From the NCBI RefSeq assembly GCF_032854445.1, contig NC_088300.1:37786458-37850457 (forward strand): a stretch of DNA of 64,000 bases, written 5' to 3'. Shown in pieces: positions 10,301-22,300 of the stretch. Numbering within the stretch: position 1 is the first letter of the stretch; every line of letters begins with the position of its first letter. Both the position numbers and the translations under genes were made by a program. This stretch comes from Liolophura sinensis (taxonomy: Eukaryota > Mollusca > Polyplacophora > Chitonida > Chitonidae). The notes under the pieces were generated by a model. It ran no database searches. It saw only the letters and a program-made list of their open reading frames with translations, and was not told the DNA's origin.

Positions 10301-13300
10301 GCCATGCATGTAAATGTATCTTTACAGTATCCTGCATTGTGTTACTGCTGTTGCAAGCTGTACTTCAGCATGGAATAATCTCGAAATTAGTTGTAAAAGT
10401 ATAGTGATTGTCTCCTTTGGTCTGTGTTGTACACATAAAGAAGCCCGCATTTACCTGCAGCGAATGTACTGCTGTGATGTCACAAGGTCAAGGGTGGCTT
10501 GATCAGAGTGAAATAGATTTTCTGATGTGTGATCACCAAATTCTACAATTTTTCTGCTGTTTTTTTACGTTATAATCGATCGGAATGGGTTCAGGAGACA
10601 TCAGACTGCCTATATGCAGTTTGGAACACCGCAGGGGTTCTACCTCAAGCATTAATCAAATTTGTACTGCGCAGAGTCAAAAACACAGTTGATGCTAAGC
10701 CTGCCCTGGAGATTATGAAAATAAATATAAGCCTGCTTCGTGGTTAAGTCTGAGTTTTGACGTACTGACTTTCCAGGCCAGTATGCTCAGGGTCACGCGC
10801 ACTCAAAATGATTGGAGTCAGCTAAACGTTGACCGATAAGGTGAATGTCAGAATGTTTTAGTAAGGAAGGAGATCATCTAGCTCACTGAATTAGCCAACA
10901 ACAAGGCTTCAAGGAAGAGTATTAATAATTTAAATAATAATAATATAATTTTATAATAATACATGTACTTTTAAAGTACACATCACATAAAAAATGATCA
11001 CATTGAAAATTTTTAAATTGTGTATTATTATTATTAGTATTTTTTTAACATCTATTTGTAGATGAGGTCATCAAAGGAAGATCAGGAAAATGTAATTCTG
11101 TATTGAGACAACGCTGTACACTTTATTACAAGGGACTAGACGTGTGGTGCTATGGCACCTGACGAGTGTGGTGACGGAAAGGTGTCTGATTCACCTGTGG
11201 ACATCATCAATTTCGTACATGAAGTACATTGCTTCTCAGCTCTTGTGGAACCAATTGAGACAGTGTGGACCGGAATCACAAATATCCGTAGGTAAGTACA
11301 GCAGTTTTCAAGGACTTTCCGTTCTGCATTTCCATTTGTGCTGTGAACTCAGAATTGTTCAGCATGTAGATCAACTGCTCTTCAATTTGCTCTGTCCTTC
11401 TCAGGTTCTGGGATATATCTCAAATTTTTTCTTGCTTGCAGTTTTAATTTTTTGAGGATACATGGATACAAAGGTGATAATTCATCTCAACTCATATTTG
11501 TTGATTTCTGTATTTACCATGGTAACCACATTCCTCTGCTGTGTACTGCGTGTAAGTAGGTATGAACTTCATGTCCGGGCTTCAACTTCAGATGTTTTCC
11601 ATGCACAGTTTTAATTCTCGATGGCCACATTTATTTATTTATTTATTTTATTGGTGTTTTACGCTGTACTAAAGAATATTTCACTTATACAACGGCTGCC
11701 AGCATTACGGTGGGAAGTGCGAGAGAACTGCAATTGCGTTCCATGTTGGTATACAGTTTTAATTTTTGGTAAATACCGTATTTCTGCAACCTTTTCACAA
11801 GCAGCGGGCAGTGGGCAGTAAAGCTTACGAAGAAGCCTGGGTTGAATTCATGGCAAGCAGATGGGGAGATTAGGAGTAATTCTGTTCCCGTAAGACACAC
11901 ATCGCGCACTGCAGGAGGTGTGTCATGTGTAAACCCCTATTTGCTGAGAAACCTCGTACGACAACACGGTCATAGCCATGTTTGGAAGTAGATGACAAAT
12001 ATCACTCTTTATTTACAAGAAATATCAAGTCGAAAACTATTACAGACAACATTTGGTTAGAAGTGTTCATTTCTTCTAACAGTAATCATATTCTCGTGGT
12101 GGCATCTGTGTACAGGAGTATTAGAAGGCTGTCAAGCATTGGCAGCAAGACAATTTTTGTGTTGATCGCTCCAAAATTCACAGGAACATATATCTCAAGT
12201 TCTAGACATTTCTTCCTTATTTCACACAGCGTGTGTATACAGTTGACTGTGGCATATGACTGGTCAGCCAGTCGAATAAATATATGTAGACTATGATTCA
12301 CCTAACCAAACAGTGACTGAGAAGTCGAGAGGTATAGACAACAGACTAAAACAAACCACCAGTCTTGCTTACGATGTAATTCATTTCCGTTTTTAAACAA
12401 ATATAAATAAATTATTGAACACCAACACTGTAACAGTTAGAGATGTTAGACGATGTTGTACCATCTATAGCTGTAGTCAAATGTGAGATTGTTGTCACAT
12501 TACATGTTATGCTGAACTGATAATTCATGACTGTGTGTATTAACTGAGGCTAAGAATTTAAATGAAACTTGCCAGCACTGCAGGCCTGAACTCAAGGGTG
12601 TCAAGCATTCAGTCCTTGTAGTCTTGTAATCCTCAACAACAGAGTGGTGTGGTGATGGGTGATCTTCAGCAGAGTATGGGGATTAAGACAACTTTGTTAA
12701 TCAAAGGCAGGATTAAACATTCTTTAATCTTTAATCTATATATGAGTAGTTCTGACGCTTGCATTCTTAAAGCTCACTCTTTATGATTGGACTTGTTCTT
12801 CTTTTCTTAAAAAAAATGGTTACAAGTTGCATGTAGAACGAAAAGTTTCAAAACTGATAATGGAAAACAATGTTTGTCCGTTTCTGAAATATTGATAATT
12901 GACTATTAAATTTGTGAGCACGAGCCTCCACTTACCGAAAAGTTTTTCATGTTTGGTCTCAAAAGAAAATTCATTTTCACCCAGTTTGTTTGCATTAGAT
13001 TAGAACATACTTGTACATGTCGTACCAGTGTAGGCTCTGATGACAATAGGCTATCATTCTTTGCGCGAAAATTTGGAAGTGTTAATCTACAACTCACCGA
13101 GTGAATTCAAATGTAAGAGCAGAGTGGTATTGATATGCAAATCACAACATAATTTGTAGGACACGTCAATCACAGTAACCACCTGTTGTTTTGCCCGTGT
13201 TAAATAGATTAAGTGTGGCCAACATCATTATAATATGCCAACCAGTTCAGGACTTCATCATGATTTTACTGAAATGGTTTAGTACCAAGGTCAAACTCAA

Positions 13301-16300
13301 AGTCGTAATCATCACTGGGTCCATGGCGATATTTAAATTTTTGAACTCCTCATCTAATCTAAATTTGGCGTGAGATTTCACAGTTAATCATTTTTCCTAG
13401 AGGCAAGTCAATGAAAATAAGTTCATATGATTGGTCAGTGTTGAATTCTGTAAGCTGTCAGTTACCTGTAAGATAATTTGGCACACATGACTGACTACCA
13501 GAAAATGTGATGAGGAGTGGCCGTTACCTTTTCACCAATACATTGTTTAAAATTGTTGTAATATGAGTGAGTGAGTGCTTGAGGTTTAACGTTGTACATA
13601 ATAACTTTTCAGTCATGTGAAGATGAAGGAGTCCTTAGAGGCATGTTATGTGGCTCCTTGTAGCAGGACGGATTTCCACAGCTCTTTTATCTTGTGCAGT
13701 ATATATTACAATATACTGTTAAGGGTCAACCAGACGTTGCACTATCCCCTTCATGCTGAACGCCAAGCGAGGAAGTTACAACTTCCTCTTTTAAGGTCTT
13801 AGGTGTGACTCGACCCAGGATCAACCCTGGATCTACTGCCTCCTGAAGCGGATTGCAATATAAAGCTGTTAATGGACATCAGATTTCACACATGTGAACA
13901 CAATGTTCAACCCGTGCACCTTCAGTTTTGTGAAATCTTCCCAGTATACTGCTGGCTGCTGCCATATGAGTGAAATATTCTTGAGTACTGCATAAAAACC
14001 ATGAGTACATTTGATATATATCTGTAAAAAATATGCTCTTTACTTTCGATGCTCACACATGACCATGAAACAGATAGCCATTTGAGACCTGCCGCACCAT
14101 TGGTCATCTTCTTGATCACAGCCAATGAAAACATAGGTTTTTGGTATGGCTGTTGATTCCACACATTCAAGATTTAGGAGTGAGAGTAGGCTTCTGTTGT
14201 TGCAATGATTTTCAAGCAAGAAAGAAAGTCAGTTAGTACATTTCAGGAGGGATTAGTGAGCTTACTGTTAGGAAATTTGACTTAGATTTCACGGATTTGG
14301 AATCCCTGATTCAGGTAGGGCAACATCGTGCGATGGTCGTTATCATACTCGACTACTGATTGATTTACGGCACATCATGGCGAGAAAATTTGAGAGTTTC
14401 ACGAATTTGTGTATTTAATTGAAAAGCTGTGCTTTCATACCGCTTTGCATGACACCAGTTAGAGTTAGGAGCCTATCTCACAAGTCTGCAGCCCCACGAG
14501 CCTTGTCCATACCCACACCACCCGTCACGCGGTATGCTGCTAAGTGATCAGTGGTATGAAAACAAGTTGCTCCCCCTAATCGCAGCATGGCCTTCTATGT
14601 TCGTGTAGGTCGGGGCAGTTTTATTGAGTTGTGACGTCTTGCAGTAAGTTGAGCTGGTCCCTTTCTAGGTTAAACCTATGTTCTTGTCAATGCATCCCAA
14701 CAAAACCGCATCAAAATTTCATTGAATTTTTTTCATACGCAGTCACCAAAAATTGGTGCTATGCATGTGATATTTTTTGTAGGCATGAATTACTGCAGAG
14801 TCATATTGTCTTCTTATATTATTCATTCTTATCAGCGCATGCTGGCAAAAACCATTTGATCTTTTTGTCCTCATTTGTGGGTATGCACCATATTCAGATG
14901 ATTACCAATGGTCAGTTTATTGTTAAGGCACATGTAAATGATTGCTAAACTGAAAAATTAACTGGAGGTCTGTGTCTATTTTAGATGGAGGTCTCCCTAT
15001 GTAACCCTTGGTGTATGGCTGCTTTGTAATATTGGAGGAGTGCTGCTGACTAAAGGTATGGGGCGTTTGTGGAAACTTTGTCCGTTGTCCTAGTGATGTC
15101 AGTTTTTTGACTATCAGGTGTTTTGTGGAGTGGTTATTTCTTTTGAGTTCATTGTGCATAAGAGTGAAAAAGTGACATTATCAGTGTCAGCAAAATTGAT
15201 TGTACAAATTTTCATTGGTCGAACAGCTCTACACACAGCAGAGACAGTATTTATATTATTGTTCATGGAAATTATATTGTTGTCTGTTTTGACACCACTC
15301 ACTCTCTTACTGTATATATGTTGTCTTGTATCTCGGTATGTTCATATGGTTTGATAATGATGTAAGAACCTACATCGAAACGTCAATCTCTGTCAATCTA
15401 TACCATCCCAATTCCTAAATGCCTCTGAAAGAAGCTATATTGTTGTATGCTGAAGACCTGAGCAGGGAAGTGATTGGGCCTTGCACACCCCTGCACCCTA
15501 CATTTACGTGTAAGTCATTCGTAAATACAACCATCTGCCAGCAACCTGGGGAAGGTCGTGGGTTTCCCCTGGGCTATGCCCGGTTTCCTCCCACCATAAT
15601 GCTGGCCACCGTTGTATAAGTGAAATATTCTTGAGTACAGCGTAAAACACCAATCCAATAAATAAATAAATAAATACAACCACCACAGTTAAAACCTGAT
15701 CTCCTTGAATGAATTTGGTAAATTTTGCATTCTTAAGGGGTTACAGAATCATTTATTGTTGGGTTTGCTTAGGGCTTTGCCTGGCTTAAGCTGAATTTTA
15801 GGTATGACGGATTTAAACAAGCCTTATCAAGGCTGCAGGGTTCATAACCCAGAAAATCCTACCTCAACTTTCAGCCAATCAGCACTGAATCTGTCCCTTT
15901 AAAGTCCTCACCTTCCTGACACTGTCACAGTAACAACAATTTGTTACAGCTTAATACGATGGTACAAGCATTTTCATTGGTCAGTCTTGATTATATTGAT
16001 AAGTCACCTCTTAGTCGCTGTATTAGATTTGCGATCTTTTTCAGCAGTGGTGGTGGGTCAAAATCTAAGGACCTCAGCATGAGGCGAATACTGCATATAC
16101 ATGTACAGTGACATGTAGAACTGAGTGACATAAAAAGTCAAAGTAGCGATGGCAACACAAAAACTCCCAAAATTTCAAAGGGTGTCTGATGAAATTGTAA
16201 TTTGCATATGCTCTTAATGGTTATTTGACATGTTGGTTGATATTTAAAAGTTTCCCCTCCTACTCCCCTTAATACACATGACAGCCACACTTACCGGTAA

Positions 16301-19300
16301 TGACAGCCACACTTACCAGTAATGACAGCCACACTTAGCGGTAATGACAGCCACACTTACATAGGAGACAACACAGGATTTATTCAGCATCATAGCAATC
16401 TGCTAAACTAACACAGACATTTTGGAGGGTATGCTGTCACGAGTCATGTATAAGAAGAACATTATCATACGGCCATTACTCATTCCTTCATTAGTTTGTA
16501 CCCATTGCTGTATCAAAACGATCAAAACTATCCAGCTGTGTTGGACATCAAAGTTGGTTCTTTCAGCCCTGTCTTACTTGTTGAACACCCTGTTTTTGTC
16601 TGATTATTGGGCTGACCACACTACTAATGTCATCATAGCGTTGCTAATTTTCACATACATTTATTGTCCTTGAATCTGTTTCTTTGCCTTTTGTGCATCT
16701 GCAACTTGTTGCAAATTAAAACCCATTAAAGGTAGAAATGATAGGTGTTTTGATCATATTCACTGTTGTTTTCATTGCTTACTTTTTTGTCAGTGAACAG
16801 AAATGAATACAAGAATGGCTCCTAAAGCTTCCTAGGCTTATAAGTAGAGGTCACACTGTTTAAAAATTTCCACACCTTGGAAAAACCTTGAAATTTAGAC
16901 TACAGAACCAACAGACATTCTCGTGGGGGAACTTTAAGCGTTAACAAGTTGAGACTATTTTTTCCAAGTGGCCTGGGAAAATGTGAATTTCTGGCCTGAA
17001 AAGCCTTGAAGAAACCTGGAAATTTGAAATCCTTGAAGTTTGAAGCATCAGTTGATAGATCTTTGGTAGCTTACTCCTGTATCCATCACTCACAGAAATA
17101 TATCACATGACCTTTACAAGTAATAGCTAATAAAAAATACAAACGCTAATGGTGCATATTTTTTGTACAAAACGTAACATACTGTTGTGCTTTATTTCAG
17201 GTACTGTGTTTGTCTTGGTGGCCTTCATGATTTTCCTCCTCTCCGGGATCAGTTTGTTTCACGTCCACACAAGAATTCTTGACAAGATTTTACCGAACAC
17301 AGGTACAGACATGGAGGAGGACCAGAGCTCAGGAGTGTACACTGCAACAGAAAATATGCAGTCCATCAAAGAGTTCAGAGTAAGGTACGATCTCATGAAA
17401 ATTGTCATTATCTGGTGACAAAATATAGCTAACATTTTATCCCATTTTAGATGTTGGATAATCAATATAATTTGAAACTTCCGTAGATTCACCACAATCA
17501 TGCCAATGGTGGACAGACCTTAATATGAAATGATATGCAATTCTCCGTTAAAGTGCAACCATTCAATCTGTCACAGATGTAATATATAATTCCTGTATTT
17601 TATATACTCTTATATGACTTGCTGTTAATCAGTGCGGTCATCATCGTCATATGACTGAAAAATCGTAAAATACCATGTTAAACCCCACGCACTCACTCAC
17701 TCAATGCAGTCGTGTTCTTTATGTACCCCAGATTAGGGGGGATTAACCCTCTGATTAACCCACAGCGATTACCTGCTGTGAATACACAGGTCTCTTGTAA
17801 ATGTTCATTGCATCATATCTGCTACCCTTTGTCTATAAACCTCTGCCCATATATGCAGTGTGGGCCTTGTATATATGTTGACAAAAATAACAGCCTCATC
17901 ACCCCGTTGGGGAACCATTGAGAGAGGGGTTTACAGGCAAATTTTTGTGCAGAACTGTCCAAAGAAAACACTGATTTTTGCTTTTATCTGGGACTAATAA
18001 CACTTATGAAGATCTGTATATCTGTCAGAGCTTTCATGGAGCCATATAATTTTAAAAATGGTACATAAGTAGGTTGATCTATTCTCATTCTGACTGGGAG
18101 CAGGGCATTTCTTTAGTTGATAAGACATCTTAGTCATTATTTTGGTTTTGAGTCTTGGTTTTTGAGTGTTGAAATGTTTTTATTTCACGTTCATTTTTCA
18201 ACATAATACTTTGAAATTTTTCACACGTAGCTGAATGCTGAAAGTAGAACCCCAGGACCGACCCAAGTCTAGATAGATAGTTTGATGTCCCCTGAACTGA
18301 TTCTGATAATTTGAAATGTAAAAAAAAAAAATGGAAGAAAACTACAGAATTTGGGGATATTTTAAGGATGCGAAGCCATGCCAAATCTCCAAGAGTATCA
18401 CCATCATTCTGTGGATGTCCAATTGTTTCAGACAAACTACATGTGGAAGGTGCTGCCTCTGTGTCATCTGCATGTATGATAGCCATTATGTGCTCGAAAA
18501 TCTAAATGAAACTAGTCAACATATATTTTTTTAAATGAAGTTTACAGACTAACATAGCATAAATATTGTTATAAGATCTGGGGAAAATTTAGCGTGAAAA
18601 TAAAGTCGTTGAGGACTTAAAATGGTCCCACAAATATTAGTTAAAGGTTTTTAAAATTTCCCATGCATTTGAAATTTTGAGATGAACATTAAAAGGCTCT
18701 AGGAATTTTTTTATTTCAATTTAAACAAAAAAATATGCACCTGGACAATAAAATTCAGAAAATATTAACAATTGGTACAAAAAAAATGTTTTTTTTCTTT
18801 TTATTTTCACAAGTACGAAAGTTAGATTAACTTTGAAACTATTTTTGAAGTCAGCAATCATCAGAATTCTTGTATACATATGAATATGTGATTAATATTT
18901 TGGGTTACACAAGGCGAGAGTTTGCTTAAAGCACACATAAAGTGCATTGGCTTTATTTCTTAACATGCAGTTTAGAACATGTAATAACATAACAGTACAA
19001 CAAAAATTTTCAGCATTCGTTTCAGGGGGTAAAAATGTCTTCAAAGTATAGTTTTCTTAAGGTTTCAGCAGTCATCCCGGAAATTATGTACCTTGCAGTG
19101 GTGACATCAATGTTGATTCCTGTTTAAACGAACTCATTGGGGGACCGGAGTGAATAGGGATGGGGAATCAAAGCGAGTGAAGAGGGGTTGAGAGTAATAG
19201 AGTAATGGAAAACATGCAGTGTCTGTGTATGTCAGTTTGCCTGCACTGTATATTCTTGTATATAGGGCTAGCAGCCAGCCGACAGCACATCAGGTGCAGT

Positions 19301-22300
19301 GTATATAAGTGAACAGAGACCAACGTAAATTTACACAACATGGAAGACGTATCATTCAATATAAAACGGTATCAGTTTGAACAAAAAATCTACGACCATT
19401 TAATGAAGGGGTTTGGAGAAAATTGGATAGCTTAATTTTCCTTGTCCATTCCTATTGAAATGTCACATCACGTGGAAATCTGAAGAAGCTGAGGTTAAAC
19501 CATCCCACTCTTTTTGGAAGATCTGAAAAAGGTGTAACAAACAAACAATGGAAATATCTATGAATGAATGCATTGTTGGCTAAGATAATCTCAGCGAAAG
19601 ACAAAATGGCATCGACTGATCAATTAAATAAGCTTCGTCGGGCTCGTTACTATAGCGACCACAGTTCACAGGCGCTCGTGCACTTTGGGAAGTATTTAAT
19701 TTCACACTACACAGGAAGTGTTAAGTTTTTCCAAATTCCTGTACTATTGACCGGTGTTACCATAGATCTAGTTACATTTACAATTCTTTATTTTCCATCT
19801 CTCTTTCAGCCTAATACAAATGTATGTGATACTGGAAGACTTGAATCAAAAGTTGATCCGTTTCTACACTTTGCTGAAGTGGGATGATATGAAACAGTCA
19901 TTGAGGTGAGAATTATTTTTTTATTTGATGCATTTCATTGGGGTTGAACAGTGGACTTTAGAACACATCCATTGGAGATGTTGGTCAGACTCGTGGGTGA
20001 AGGAAGCTAACCCAGAAAATAATAGCCGTTGCCTTTTTGTTTGTGGTGATGTTGAGCAATCTACAATTCCTTACCGTGGTTTGTCTACAAGAACAGCAAA
20101 TCTGACACAAAGTAAGAAATTAGGACAGATTGATGCAAAGTCATCAATTTTTGATGACGATGGAAAGATGCAAGGAATGTTCTAGATGTATGAATGAAAT
20201 CAGAATCAAAATCATAAAAACCATTAACTCACTTCCTAATATACATTGAACTGCTTGCTCCATGCATCGCTAAATTGCGGGGTTGTTCAACTAAAGCTGA
20301 AAGTGTCACAGCCCCGAATTAGTGTTTGTTTAGCCTGCAGAAGCAAGAGGTCAACTCCCCACCCTGCATGTTTGCTTAAAGTAGTGAATGTCAGGCTTCA
20401 CATTCTGGATCACCTCCGTGATTTAGACAGAGTGATTAAAACCAATCTGTACCAGTACTAGTATATTGGAATACATTTTATTTACATATTTGATTGTTGT
20501 TTTACCTCGTACTTAAGAATATTTCACTTATACGACGGAGGCCACCATTATGGTGGGAGGAAACCTACATTTTATGAGTCATATGACAGAAAAATTGATA
20601 AGTACAAGGTTAAACCCCAAGCATACATGTACAAACATATTATTGGCACTGTCAGTCTGCATGTGACAAGTGTAATCAAAGGATATCTTCTTTTTTTTTC
20701 TTCAGATTTCATGTTGGGATCAGCTTGACTATGCTTTGTCTTTGTGTCCTGCCGTCGCGCTGGAATTTTCTACTTTTTACCAACTGGTTTTTACTGGGGG
20801 ATGAGAAAGTCCACAAATGTGAGTTTCTTATTCAGTTACCGATTTTAGTCTTCTTAAGCAATCAGGAGACAAAGTTTCAGTGTAGGTGTTTGAACTGTGT
20901 TCCTCAGTTTCTCAGCAAGTAATGGTACTACAACATATCAACAAAGGAGAAAAATGTGATAGCTGTATTTCAAAAAAAAAAAAAAAAGAAGAAAGGCATA
21001 AATGGCTAATGTGTTAAGCAAAGATTGGTTGGTTAATTTGTTTTCCCTTCCCTGTTTTCAGATTTGAGGAAAAATGGTGTTGACAAACTCCAGGCATTTA
21101 TACAAGAGAAATGTGGTTTGGATTTGTTAACTCAGAGTGCATGTGTCAAAGAAGTAAAGGAAAAGAACAGGACCTTCACAGAGAAGGTATATCAAAGGAA
21201 CATTAACCATTTATTATGAGTTATTAGAATTCAGATTTTCAGAAATAGGTCTTTTCTTTATTGATTAGAGTTATTAAAGCCTTTCATATTATGGTGTGAC
21301 ATCTGTTCATCCCTTTGCCTGTCTGTAAATAACTTGATGTTAAAACTACATCTGCAGAACAGCTTTACTTCATCAGAAACCAGAAATATATCCCAGTGGT
21401 AAAGGCTTTTAAAAGTTATGCCCAGTCTTGCAATGTGGATTTTTTTGCACTCTCCACTTGCTGAACTTCACTTGCCTCAAGCTGACAGTTCCTGCTAACC
21501 CATCACATCCGTATCCCATGCCATGCATTATCTGTATATTCTATTAACGACCATTAATACAATACTATTTTTCCTGATTGATTTATTTATTTATTTGATG
21601 GGTGTTTTAATTCCCTCTTAAATCAATACAATGTAAATGTACAAAAAGTCATGGTACTGTATGGCCTGGGTTTACTGCATATTTTCAAGGAGTGTATTTT
21701 ATAATCGTGCATGTTTTCTGTGTACAGGAGCCATCTGAATGTGAAGAGAAGCCAGGTGTGGAGGGTCAGTCAGATGTAAGCAACCAACTTGTCATGTTCC
21801 TCATTAATAAAAGTTGTTCATGGTTGATTGCTGCTGTAGTATGTGACATGACAGTAGGAGTTCCAGCAATTGGACAAAGGTCCTGCCAGGAGCTGTTGTT
21901 TATGCCCATGTTTGTTTGTGTTCTGTCAACAATTTTACCAAAAAAGTTGAACATTGATTTGGATTAAAGTTTGTTTACAGCTTGACATTGAGCCAAGCAC
22001 GAGTGCATGCCATTTTGGTGGTGGTCTGCATTCGGAAAATTTTGTAAGCAGTCATTCAACACAAACCATGCAGTTGGGGGAAAGTCTTGCTGTAGTGAGG
22101 GAATTTGTACATTAAGCTGTGTCGGAGGCATCAGTTCTCGCAGAGCCTTCTTATTGCATAATTTCTGGCCAGTCGCGAAATACCTTGTCATGAATAAGAT
22201 ATATTACATGTGTACATGTATCAAGATGTTTTCCTTATTGTAAACTGTGACAATCGAATATATACCCAGTACATGACATCTGATTAAGGAATGTGAGACT

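Noticed and set aside
11982-12296. Frame with IWLEVFISSNSNHILVVASVYR resembling a LINE endonuclease strand
   Set aside because: Only one short motif matches and the residues that should follow are absent; too weak to call a LINE remnant.
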